Source: Bin127 sp965203505 (lineage in GTDB: Bacteria > Chloroflexota > Dehalococcoidia > Lucifugimonadales > Lucifugimonadaceae). Taken from it: 64,000 nucleotides of DNA. The number at the start of each line of letters is the position of its first letter. Within the stretch, counting starts at the first letter, position 1. The notes below the pieces were generated by a model that was not told the origin of the DNA, did not search any database, and worked only from the letters and a program-made list of their open reading frames with translations. This document shows positions 45,232 through 52,256 of the stretch, piece after piece. Both the position numbers and the translations under genes were made by a program. The stretch covers positions 2,976,001 through 3,040,000 of the forward strand of contig OZ241880.1 of assembly GCA_965203505.1 (NCBI GenBank), given 5' to 3'.

Positions 45232-45254
45232 GGGAATTATATCTGAAACTACAA
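45224..45254 (+). repeat. Left target duplication and terminal inverted repeat of the IS1595 transposon
   Basis: TTTGTAAA (45224-45231) is the 8-bp target copy. The 23-base terminal repeat starts GGGAATTATATCTGAAAC at 45232. Confidence 0.9.
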
Positions 45255-45261
45255 ATTTAGG

Positions 45262-45290
45262 TTGAAATCCTTGTAGTGTGCGTGTATAAT
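45262..45290 (+). promoter_or_regulatory. Strong promoter of the IS1595 transposase
   Basis: TTGAAA (45262-45267) and TATAAT (45285-45290), 17 bases apart. The start codon at 45298 falls about 7 bases after the -10 box, so the mRNA is probably leaderless; no ribosome-binding site is present. Confidence 0.75.
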
Positions 45291-45297
45291 TAGATGC

Positions 45298-46233
45298 ATG
45301 AACGCACCGGGGAAATCACACCGCAACGGCATCTCGGTGTTCCAAGCCGCCGAGATGTTCAGCACGGAAGAAAAGGCGGAGGCTTGGTTCATCTCTCAAC
45401 GCTGGCCCGACGGCATCCGCTGCCCCTTCTGCGACGGTGAATCCATCACCGCACGCAAGAACCGCAAGCCTATGCCGTTCCACTGCTACACCAAGGGATG
45501 CAACAAGGATTTCAGCGTCAAGACCGGCACGTTGCTTCACGGCTCCAAAGTCTCGCTCCGAAAATGGGGCATGGCTTACTATCTGATCTCGACGAACCTC
45601 AAGGGCGTGTCGTCCATGAAGCTGCACCGCGACATCGGGGTGACTCAGAAGACGGCATGGTTCATGCTTCACCGCATCCGAGAGGCTTGGGACCTCGATG
45701 CGTCCACGTTCGACGGCGCCGTCGAAGTCGATGAGACCTACCTCGGCGGCAAAGAGAAGAACAAGCACGGTTCCAAGAAACTCAACTCGGGGCGCGGCAT
45801 CGCGGGAAAGACGCCCGTGATCGGCATGAAGGATCGTGACACCGGAAACGTCAGCGCGGAGGTTCTCGACGATACCACCAAACCGACGATGCAGGGATTC
45901 GTCCGCAAGCACACCGGCAAAGACACTGTGGTCTACACCGACGAACATGCTTCGTATATAGGCATCAACCGACCCCATCAAGCAGTGCGGCACTCAGCCA
46001 AAGAATACGTGAACGGCATGGCGCACACCAACGGGATCGAGTCGTTCTGGGCGATGCTCAAACGTGGATACGTCGGAACGTACCATCACATGAGCGCGAA
46101 GCATCTGCATCGCTACGTGGACGAGTTCGCGGGCAGACACAACGCACGTCCGTTGGACACGGAAGACCAGATGTCCAGTCTGGTTTCGGGGATGCAGGGC
46201 AAACGACTCAGGTACGAAGACTTGATCGCTTAG
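45298..46233 (+). CDS. IS1595-family (ISXO2-like) transposase
   Basis: 311 residues. An N-terminal zinc ribbon (CPFCDG at 42-47 and CYTKGCNKDF at 63-72) is followed by a helix-turn-helix region (KLHRDIGVTQKTAWFMLHRIREAW) and the ISXO2 catalytic domain: VEVDETYLGGKEKN (Asp145), VYTDEHASY (Asp215) and NGIESFWAMLKRG (Glu248). All catalytic residues are intact and the terminal repeats are near-identical, so the element may be active. The 3' end overlaps a small gene on the other strand. Confidence 0.95.
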   Translation: MNAPGKSHRNGISVFQAAEMFSTEEKAEAWFISQRWPDGIRCPFCDGESITARKNRKPMPFHCYTKGCNKDFSVKTGTLLHGSKVSLRKWGMAYYLISTNLKGVSSMKLHRDIGVTQKTAWFMLHRIREAWDLDASTFDGAVEVDETYLGGKEKNKHGSKKLNSGRGIAGKTPVIGMKDRDTGNVSAEVLDDTTKPTMQGFVRKHTGKDTVVYTDEHASYIGINRPHQAVRHSAKEYVNGMAHTNGIESFWAMLKRGYVGTYHHMSAKHLHRYVDEFAGRHNARPLDTEDQMSSLVSGMQGKRLRYEDLIA

Positions 46234-46360
46234 CCAGATGTTTTCTGGCTCTCTCTTCGTCGGCTTGGGTGTAGCCCAATCTCCAACCGAACTGTAGAAC
46301 GTTCGCGTAATACTCGCGGAGTTGTTGCGCGTGAGAAGACGGACGGGTATACTTTGCCAT
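46208..46360 (-). CDS. Small basic protein, 50 residues, passenger gene
   Basis: ATG at 46360 lies eight bases after a perfect AGGAGG, a stronger site than any other in the transposon. The protein (starting MAKYTRPSSHAQQLREYY and containing QFGWRLGYTQADEERARKHLAK) is basic and helical, without a recognised family. Its 3' end overlaps the transposase 3' end by 26 bases on the opposite strand. It lies downstream of the Cys-rich genes and could be the last gene of that operon, or have a regulatory role on the transposase. Confidence 0.6.
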   Translation of the reverse strand: MAKYTRPSSHAQQLREYYANVLQFGWRLGYTQADEERARKHLAKRSSLRT

Positions 46361-46382
46361 GAAGGATGGCCTCCTGTGTACT

Positions 46383-46404
46383 GCCCCCTGTTAGCGCAGG
46401 GGGC
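46383..46404 (+). terminator. Hairpin after the transposase
   Basis: GCCCCCTG and CAGGGGGC pair around TTAGCG, followed on the plus strand by GCTTCGTTTGTT. It probably ends the transposase transcript. On the minus strand no T-run follows, so read-through from the Cys-rich operon to the 50-codon gene is possible. Confidence 0.5.
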
Positions 46405-46441
46405 GCTTCGTTTGTTCGCCCTTATGGGACGAGTCGCGATT

Positions 46442-46975
46442 TTACATTGGCGTCTTCGGGTTCACTAAACTTGCTTCAGCCTCGATGATGTATTTCGGGC
46501 GCTTCGCCCAGCATCGCGGGCATGTGACCAAATCGAACGCCCCGCCGCTCGGCCCTTTGATAGCGACACGTTGACGCACTCTCGATAACGGCTTGCCACA
46601 CAACACTTGATCACCGAAAGTGTTCTTGCCGCCGTCTACCGCACACACAACAGCTGTGCGTCTTAACCTTGCATTCAGGTTAACTTCGATGCGAGCTTTC
46701 TTATCAGTTTTTGTCGCTAAAGTTTCGTGCTGCCAACCGCGGCATCTGTCGCATGTGACTTCATCCTCCCATTCCGTCGACGGACCATCGTACCTGCATC
46801 TGTCGAACATGCGGTGGATCAGGTTCGTTCCCACACTGAGAAACCCTCGAAGCGCATAGCGCCTGCGCTGCTCCCTGTTGTGGGGTTCGGGACACATCAT
46901 TATCTGCTGCGTCCCGTTCCAATACTCTTGCAAAGGTGTTCGGCAATAGTGACATACCGGACCAACTAACGTCAC
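46442..46975 (-). CDS. Cys-rich zinc-ribbon protein of unknown function, passenger gene
   Basis: 177 residues with several paired Cys: CHYC (N-terminus), MMCPEP, RCRY, TCDRC, VLCGKP and TCPRC. These form probably three zinc ribbons separated by basic stretches (REQRRRYALRG, LRRTAVVCAV). The pattern suggests binding to nucleic acid. Not recognised as any named family. Its start overlaps the stop of the next upstream gene by 4 bases (ATGA), so both are in one operon. Confidence 0.7.
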   Translation of the reverse strand: MTLVGPVCHYCRTPLQEYWNGTQQIMMCPEPHNREQRRRYALRGFLSVGTNLIHRMFDRCRYDGPSTEWEDEVTCDRCRGWQHETLATKTDKKARIEVNLNARLRRTAVVCAVDGGKNTFGDQVLCGKPLSRVRQRVAIKGPSGGAFDLVTCPRCWAKRPKYIIEAEASLVNPKTPM

Positions 46976-47319
46976 GACATACCTACTTCACGAGCATACG
47001 AGATCGCCTTACACTTGAATTTCGTGCAATTGATCCGTTGAGTTAACGATCCAAATAGAGCGTTGGGATTCTCCGTGTATTCGCATCCATGTCGATCTGC
47101 ATGACGATAATTCAAGAATCGTTCATAGTCGGACTGTTTGACATAGCCGCCCCATCGGTAGCATTGATAGCGCGTAGATTTGGCTTCTTCACTTGAACCT
47201 GAGCACACCATGGCGATTGAAGAACCGTCAGGTGTAAATAGCGCGGCGGGTTCGGCCCCACACACAACACAGATTTCACCTTCGTCGATTTCATCGGACG
47301 GTTCGAAGCATGTGAGCAT
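46972..47319 (-). CDS. Cys-containing small protein, passenger gene
   Basis: 115 residues. An N-terminal CVVCGAEPA zinc-knuckle half is followed by MVCSGSS, YQCYRWGGYVKQ and NCTKFKCKAI, again suggesting zinc binding. No family recognised. Translationally coupled to the zinc-ribbon gene downstream (4-base overlap) and one base from the lipoprotein gene upstream, so the three form a tight operon. Confidence 0.65.
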   Translation of the reverse strand: MLTCFEPSDEIDEGEICVVCGAEPAALFTPDGSSIAMVCSGSSEEAKSTRYQCYRWGGYVKQSDYERFLNYRHADRHGCEYTENPNALFGSLTQRINCTKFKCKAISYAREVGMS

Positions 47320-47320
47320 C

Positions 47321-47890
47321 TCATTGCTTCCCGTGTCTATCAGGGTCGTATTCCCATCCCATCAAACACTCGAACGGCTTTTCATCGTCTTCGAAATCGC
47401 CGCAGTCTTCAGCGTACGCCGTGGCGATCATGCCTGCCAACGCGGCTGTGGCGGTGATGTGAGGTGCTACAGTCGCAACATGATCCACGGCGCATTCGAG
47501 TTCGTCGGGACCATCCCATTCGGGAGGGACGACGTTTCCTGAAGAAATTCCGTGCTGGTGATTGTGTACAAGTGCCTCGGTGCTTTCAAGCATCCGGGCT
47601 GCTTCAGCCTCCCAATGGTCGCAAGTCATTTCGATGAACTTTTCGGCGACTGAAGTGGCTTTGACAGCGGTCGCCTGAATTTCCGCTATAGCCATGGGAG
47701 TCGGCGTATACGCTGCCTCACGGGTTTCGAGAATGTTCCCGGCTTCGATGAGACGGTCCTGCACCTCTTCATCTTCAGCAATCGTGGTAGCGATTCTTTC
47801 CTGATCGGCGACGGTGCAAGCCAGCAATGCGATTGCCATGAGCATGGAACCCATCAGGATAATGACGGGCGCTGAGAGACGCTTAGACAT
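47321..47890 (-). CDS. Small lipoprotein, passenger gene
   Basis: 189 residues from the ATG at 47890, chosen because MSKRLSAPVIILMGSMLMAIALLAC is a clean lipoprotein signal with the lipobox ALLAC; nine more codons upstream are possible. The mature part is acidic and helical with two further Cys pairs (MTCDHWE, LECAVDH, EDCGDFE, FECLMG). No family recognised. First gene of the minus-strand passenger operon. Confidence 0.65.
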   Translation of the reverse strand: MSKRLSAPVIILMGSMLMAIALLACTVADQERIATTIAEDEEVQDRLIEAGNILETREAAYTPTPMAIAEIQATAVKATSVAEKFIEMTCDHWEAEAARMLESTEALVHNHQHGISSGNVVPPEWDGPDELECAVDHVATVAPHITATAALAGMIATAYAEDCGDFEDDEKPFECLMGWEYDPDRHGKQ

Positions 47891-47927
47891 TGGGAGAGCC
47901 CCCTCGCGGCTGGACAAACAGGTCGTT

Positions 47928-48036
47928 TGCTGAACCGACCATCATCCGAACACGCCGACGAAGGGGGCGCGTGAAACGCCCTGGTACCAGCCCTCATACG
48001 GCATGCCCAGATGGATCAACGATGATCGGTTCAGCA
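47928..48036. repeat. 16-bp inverted repeat upstream of the passenger lipoprotein gene
   Basis: TGCTGAACCGACCATC (47928-47943) is complementary (15/16) to GATGATCGGTTCAGCA (48021-48036), enclosing 77 bases with a GGGGGCGCGTGAAACGCCC-type inner hairpin. It may be a regulatory site, a leader structure or a recombination remnant between the tRNA-like gene and the operon. Confidence 0.45.
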
Positions 48037-48107
48037 CTCGCAAGGATACAACAAACATGAGATACATCGAAGTGATATATCATCAAGACATCGTGGTCAT
48101 CTCTCGG

Positions 48108-48196
48108 CGGAGAGTGGTGGAATCGAACCACGATGCTAGGTATCGCTAGCAACCCCGGGTGTCTGAGGCCCGTTCGTGCCCTGCACGGCACTCTCC
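48108..48196 (-). tRNA. Allo-tRNA-like gene, anticodon CAG, long variable arm
   Basis: On the minus strand the 89-nt sequence folds with an 8-bp acceptor GGAGAGTG/CACTCTCC, a 4-bp T stem GTGG/CCAC around a perfect TTCGATT loop, a variable arm GCTAG-CGATAC-CTAGC, an anticodon arm CGGGC-CTCAGAC-ACCCG (one C·A mismatch) and a short D hairpin CGTGC-AGG-GCACG. The discriminator is G; CCA is not encoded. The 8/4 split and reduced D loop do not fit ordinary Leu or Ser tRNA but match the 12-bp acceptor branch of allo-tRNAs. G73 and the long arm suggest serine charging, while the anticodon reads the leucine codon CUG. Confidence 0.65.
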
Positions 48197-48243
48197 GCAC
48201 GGGGACGATACTATCAAGTCTGGTATCACACGAAAGACAAGCG

Positions 48244-48399
48244 ATGACGACGAAGAAATCCAAGCGCCCAGTCGGAAGACCGCCAGTCTACAAGATGCCG
48301 GAGCGCATCGACGCGTCGCCCGAAGAGATAGCCCGTCGCACGTTGGGCATAAGACCGCCTGAAAAGTGGCAGCACACGAAGGTCCGCAAGCGGGATTGA
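48244..48399 (+). CDS. 51-residue AT-hook-like protein, passenger gene
   Basis: Chosen ATG at 48244 removes a longer frame that runs through the tRNA-like gene. The protein opens KKSKRPVGRPPVYKMPERI, with an AT-hook-like GRP core, then SPEEIARRTLGIRPPEKW. Such short GRPP proteins are common in phages and mobile elements and may bind AT-rich minor groove. Only a weak ribosome-binding site (GAAAGAC) precedes it. It ends 12 bases before the right terminal repeat. Confidence 0.6.
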   Translation: MTTKKSKRPVGRPPVYKMPERIDASPEEIARRTLGIRPPEKWQHTKVRKRD

Positions 48400-48411
48400 C
48401 CGGCTAGGCCG

Positions 48412-48442
48412 TTGTAGTTTCCGATATAATTCCCTTTGTAAA
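48412..48442 (-). repeat. Right terminal inverted repeat and target duplication of the IS1595 transposon
   Basis: The repeat ends TCCGATATAATTCCC at 48434, complement of the left end except for one base. TTTGTAAA (48435-48442) is the second target copy. Confidence 0.9.
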
Positions 48443-48462
48443 GGTTGGCGCTTTGCGAGGCC

Positions 48463-49014
48463 TCAGTCTGCCGCGTAATCGCCGCTCTTGCCGCCGCTCT
48501 TGCGTATCAAACGCAAATTCGTGACGCGTATCCCGCGCTCCGCAGATTTACACATATCGTAGACCGTCAAGGCCGCTACAGACGCCGCGGTCATAGCTTC
48601 CATCTCGACGCCGGTGCGCCATGTGGCCTTTGCAGTAGCCTCGATCCGTAACCCCGATCCGTCGATCAACTCATCTATATCGATCTCGATCTGCGATATC
48701 GGGATGTTGTGACACATCGGGATCAGCTCGGCCGTCCGCTTTCCTCCCATCACGCCGGCAAGTTTCGCCGTGGCGATCACATCGCCTTTGCCGATGCCGC
48801 CTGAACGTATCAACGACAGCGTCTTTGCGGACATCAATACATCGCAGGTCGCGGTGGCAAGACGGTCGGTGATCTCCTTGTCACCGACATCCACCATGCG
48901 CGCCTCGCCAGAAGAATCGATATGGGTCAATTCGGGCTCAGGAGTATCGTCAACGTCGCCCTTCGGACCGATTTCCTCAACCGGGGAGTTGAACGACGCC
49001 GATTGTGCCATCAT
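48463..49014 (-). CDS. moaC: Cyclic pyranopterin monophosphate synthase
   Basis: 183 residues. MVDVGDKEITDRLATA opens the core, PMCHNIPIS carries the conserved Cys-His, and GVEMEAMTAASVAALTVYDMCKS is the signature active-site block. MoaC turns the MoaA product into cyclic pyranopterin monophosphate in molybdenum cofactor synthesis. About 35 extra N-terminal residues precede the usual start. Its start codon overlaps the rnhA stop, so it is the last gene of the rdgB-moaA-RNase H run. Confidence 0.95.
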   Translation of the reverse strand: MMAQSASFNSPVEEIGPKGDVDDTPEPELTHIDSSGEARMVDVGDKEITDRLATATCDVLMSAKTLSLIRSGGIGKGDVIATAKLAGVMGGKRTAELIPMCHNIPISQIEIDIDELIDGSGLRIEATAKATWRTGVEMEAMTAASVAALTVYDMCKSAERGIRVTNLRLIRKSGGKSGDYAAD

Positions 49015-49520
49015 CGTGTCACTCCGCGTTCGTAAACCTCGTCGATCTTTTGCTCGTTCGCAGGCAATCTAGATACTGTTTGCACCATCGCGTCGCACAT
49101 CTCGTTCTGTCGATGTCCCGAGTGTCCCCTGACCCATTCAAATCCGACATTTCGACCCTCGACAGCGTCTAACAATCTCCCCCAGAGATCGGGATTCAAA
49201 GCCTTGTCGCCTTTTTTGTTGCGTCGCCACCCATTGGCGCGCCAACGCTTCGCCCACCCTTTCGTCATCCCGTCTACAACGTATCGAGAGTCGGTCACGA
49301 CCTGTGTCCGCCTTCCTGTCGCGATCTCCGCTGTGCTCTCGAGTCCCGCGATCACTCCCATCAACTCCATGCGGTTGTTCGTGGTCCGCCGATATCCTCT
49401 CGACAATTTCAACGTCTTACCGTTCGCTTCGACCAACACACCGAAACCGCCCGGACCGGGGTTCCCGATCGCGCCGCCGTCGGAGTAGATGAATAGGTCT
49501 GATCCTGCAGCCGGGCTCAT
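49011..49520 (-). CDS. rnhA: Ribonuclease HI
   Basis: 169 residues, one RNase H domain with the full active site: IYSDGGAIGNPGPGG (Asp14), NNRMELMGVIAGL (Glu52), VVTDSRYVVDGMTKG (Asp77), VRGHSGHRQNEMCDAM (His133, Asp143). It removes RNA from RNA-DNA hybrids. It shares long stretches (GYRRTTNNRMELMG, GWAKRWR) with the C-terminal domain of the next upstream gene, so one arose from the other by duplication. Confidence 0.93.
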   Translation of the reverse strand: MSPAAGSDLFIYSDGGAIGNPGPGGFGVLVEANGKTLKLSRGYRRTTNNRMELMGVIAGLESTAEIATGRRTQVVTDSRYVVDGMTKGWAKRWRANGWRRNKKGDKALNPDLWGRLLDAVEGRNVGFEWVRGHSGHRQNEMCDAMVQTVSRLPANEQKIDEVYERGVTR

Positions 49521-49549
49521 TTTCGACTACCGTTTCCGGTCAACCCTGA

Positions 49550-51049
49550 CTACTCCTCATACCCATCATCCACGAGCAACCTATCTTCAGGTTGTCCGGC
49601 TGCCTCTTTCGCCAGCTTGTCGCACTTCTCGTTCTCGGCACTGAACGCTTCGCGGTAGCGGGAGTGACCTCGAACCCACCGGAACTCGACCTTCTTCAAT
49701 CGGTCGCTGGCGTGCAGGATCCGTTTCCAGAGATCCGTATTTTTCGCCTTCTCGCCGTCCTGCTTCGTCCATTGGTTCTTGCGCCAACGCTTCGCCCAGC
49801 CGCGCGTCATCGCGCTTACGAGGTACTCGGAATCAGTGATGACCATGACGGAGGTATCCGGATCGATTTTGTCAGCGGAATCGAGCGCGACGAGAAAGTC
49901 TAACGATTCCGCCGCGCCCATCAACTCCATACGGTTGTTCGTGGTGCGGCGGTAACCTTTCGATTGACTGGCTTTCTTGCCTTTGCGCTCCATGATGGCG
50001 GCCCAACCGCCAGGGCCGGGGTTTTCAAGAGCCGAGCCATCGGTGAAGATCCGGATCAGAGTTCCTGCTTTTACCGCTGCCTCTTCTTGTTCTTTGAACT
50101 CAGTATCTTCACGTACGCGTTCGATCTCGCGCCGCGCGAGTGATTGAGCTTGTGTCAGCATTTTGTCGGAGTTCGCCGTATCCATCGTCAATCGCACATC
50201 GACATCATGCCTCTGCATCAAGCGCCAGAACTCTTGCCACAGGTCGGCGTTGCGGACGCGATCACCTTCTCGACGGTTCCATCTGTTCTGGCTCCAAGCT
50301 TGAACCCATCCCCGATTGACCGCGTTGGCTGTGAACTCGTCCGGTGTATCGAGCACAATCTTCAACCCGTCTTTACGCAAGAGGCGTCGAGTCTCCCTTA
50401 ATGCGTCGATGCAAGCCGTCAGGTGCATGCGGGCGAAGTTGGTGGTTTGGAACTTGCTCGAAACGCGTTCGACTTTCCCCGGGATGTGCAACTCCACGCA
50501 ATATGCGCCGACGCCCGAATTGCCTACGGTCGCGGCGGCGTAGGAGATGCGGCAATCCGGCTCTCGTTGCGCCTCTTGGCTGGTTTCGTGCTCGTTTGGA
50601 TCAGATTCGTCCTGTTGCGATCTTCGTCCCAAGTCTTGTGCCAGACGCCAATTGACGCTTTGCTGACCATCGATGCGCTGCGCCAACTCCTCCAACAGAT
50701 CGCGATGGACTACTTCGTTTCCGTCGTCGTCGACCCAACCAGCGGCGCGCAATTTACCAAAGCTAGCGGCGTCGCCTACGGTCTCAGCAACCCAGGTAGA
50801 CGGCGTAACAACCTCGATCTGAGATCCCTCGCAGTCTGCCGCTTCAAAACCCTTCACCGCGGCCACCAGACAGCATCGGATAAACGTCGCCCCTTCGTCG
50901 ACAACGCCTGCGACGGTACTCGGAGCATCATCTCCGACCTTGACCATGGCGCTGTAACCGCCGATGCCTCGATGCGGCTTGAAATCAACTCCGCAGTTGA
51001 TGCGCACAGTCGGTCGGGCTTCTGGATGCGCTTGGGTGTTCTGGTTCAT
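49550..51049 (-). CDS. Triple RNase H-fold protein, only the last domain active
   Basis: 499 residues in three parts. Residues ~335-485 are a complete RNase HI domain: FTDGSALENPGPGGW (Asp337), NNRMELMGA (Glu375), VITDSEYLV (Asp406), VRGHS (His462), CDKLAKEAA (Asp477). Residues ~165-305 keep the fold pattern (WVQAWSQNRWNRREGDRVRNADLWQ matches the basic protrusion) but lack the first Asp and the Glu. Residues ~15-140 are more diverged, lacking acids. A charged linker (REIERVREDTEFKEQEEAAV) precedes the active domain. The dead domains may bind hybrid. I know of no named family with this layout. Confidence 0.85.
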   Translation of the reverse strand: MNQNTQAHPEARPTVRINCGVDFKPHRGIGGYSAMVKVGDDAPSTVAGVVDEGATFIRCCLVAAVKGFEAADCEGSQIEVVTPSTWVAETVGDAASFGKLRAAGWVDDDGNEVVHRDLLEELAQRIDGQQSVNWRLAQDLGRRSQQDESDPNEHETSQEAQREPDCRISYAAATVGNSGVGAYCVELHIPGKVERVSSKFQTTNFARMHLTACIDALRETRRLLRKDGLKIVLDTPDEFTANAVNRGWVQAWSQNRWNRREGDRVRNADLWQEFWRLMQRHDVDVRLTMDTANSDKMLTQAQSLARREIERVREDTEFKEQEEAAVKAGTLIRIFTDGSALENPGPGGWAAIMERKGKKASQSKGYRRTTNNRMELMGAAESLDFLVALDSADKIDPDTSVMVITDSEYLVSAMTRGWAKRWRKNQWTKQDGEKAKNTDLWKRILHASDRLKKVEFRWVRGHSRYREAFSAENEKCDKLAKEAAGQPEDRLLVDDGYEE

Positions 51050-51135
51050 CTCGGCTAACTAGTGATAATGGTTTTCGGCAGTTGTCTCGACTCGAAACAT
51101 CGTAAATCAAGGGTATTAGTACCTGCGACGGCAAA

Positions 51136-52182
51136 TCACCCTCCAAGCCGAAACATCTCAATTTTCTGCCTTCCTGCGCCCACACCCGACAGTTCGGTGT
51201 TGCCGGACCTTAGCTCCGAGTACCTGTCACGGCGATTCGACCAGACGCGCTCGATGATGTCGGTGAGGTCTGCATCGGTCGCGCCATCTCGCATCGGACT
51301 CTTCAAATCCGTTCCACCTGCCGCGAAAAGACACGTCACCAGTCGACCCTCTGTAGTCAGTCGGGCCCGCGTGCAGTCGCCGCAGAATGGTTGAGTCACT
51401 GACGTGATCACGCCGATCTCGCCTTGACCGTCGAGATACCGGTATCTGGAAGCCACCTCACCTTTGTAGTTCGCGTCGATCGGTTCCAATGGGAATGCCG
51501 AACCGATCGTGTCGACAATCTCCTTGCCGGAAACGACCTGTTCAAGGTTCCAGTCATTCAGGTTCCCAACATCCATGAATTCGATGAACCGCACTATGTC
51601 GCCGGTTCCCCTGAAGTGTTCCGCCGTCTCGACGATCGTGTGTTCGTTGACACCGCGTTGGACGACGACATTGATTTTCAAAGGCGAGAATCCGGCTTCA
51701 CGCGCGGCGTCGATCCCTTCCAAAACCTTTTGCGGTCCGTAAGGGCGTCCGCTCATCTGGCTGAAGATATCATCGTCCAACGCGTCGAGGCTGACGGTCA
51801 GTCGATCCAATCCTGCACGCCTCAATTCTTGAGCATATCTAGGCAACAGGAAACCGTTAGTGGTCATCGCCAAATCGGCGACGCTTGGCAAGTCTGCCAA
51901 CTCCTCGATCAAGTACGTCACATCCGAACGAACCAACGGTTCGCCGCCCGTGATTCGAACCTTCCTCACACCGAATTCAGTAAACAGACGGGTCAGTCGG
52001 ACGATCTCTTCGAAAGTCAGAATCTGTTCGCGTTTGAGGAATTCGTATCGTTCGCCGAAAATCTCAGCGGGCATGCAGTATGGACAGCGGAAATTGCAGC
52101 GATCAGTAACCGAAATGCGCAGATCTCGTACCATTCGGCCTAATGTGTCGGTCGTGCGGTTCTTGGTGGCCGCAGAATTCAT
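51136..52182 (-). CDS. moaA: GTP 3',8-cyclase
   Basis: 348 residues from the ATG at 52182. A TTG at 52260, overlapping the rdgB stop, would add 26 unconserved residues. SVTDRCNFRCPYCMP holds the radical-SAM CxxxCxxC cluster, RITGGEPLVR the SAM site, and FCGDCTRARLTTEGRLVTCLF the second cluster's three Cys. The usual C-terminal Gly-Gly is present (FRLGG). It starts molybdenum cofactor synthesis from GTP. moaC lies two genes downstream on the same strand. Confidence 0.95.
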   Translation of the reverse strand: MNSAATKNRTTDTLGRMVRDLRISVTDRCNFRCPYCMPAEIFGERYEFLKREQILTFEEIVRLTRLFTEFGVRKVRITGGEPLVRSDVTYLIEELADLPSVADLAMTTNGFLLPRYAQELRRAGLDRLTVSLDALDDDIFSQMSGRPYGPQKVLEGIDAAREAGFSPLKINVVVQRGVNEHTIVETAEHFRGTGDIVRFIEFMDVGNLNDWNLEQVVSGKEIVDTIGSAFPLEPIDANYKGEVASRYRYLDGQGEIGVITSVTQPFCGDCTRARLTTEGRLVTCLFAAGGTDLKSPMRDGATDADLTDIIERVWSNRRDRYSELRSGNTELSGVGAGRQKIEMFRLGG

Positions 52183-52256
52183 GGATCGGGGTTTCTTAGC
52201 ACTGCTTTGAACAGAGGGGATTTCGTGATTGCGATTGTACCCCTGACTACTCGGCT

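Larger units (their letters stand above)
45232..48434 (+). mobile_element. Complete 3.2-kb IS1595-family transposon with passenger genes
   Basis: The 23-bp terminal inverted repeats agree at 22 of 23 positions (45232-45254 and 48412-48434) and are flanked by a perfect TTTGTAAA duplication, the 8-bp size typical of IS1595. Inside are the transposase, a 50-codon gene, two overlapping Cys-rich genes, a lipoprotein, an allo-tRNA-like gene and a 51-codon AT-hook-like gene. Near-identical ends and an exact duplication mean the insertion is recent. The target was the end of a MITE. Confidence 0.9.

Noticed and set aside
48106..48196. Ordinary tRNA-Leu(CAG) or tRNA-Sec
   Set aside because: The acceptor/T-stem split is 8/4, the D loop is only 3-5 nt and position 8 is not T, so ordinary Leu does not fit. 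For Sec the anticodon would have to be TCA with a C at position 33, and no selenocysteine genes are seen.
47994..48263. 89-codon minus-strand frame
   Set aside because: It runs straight through the tRNA-like gene and has no domain or ribosome-binding site.
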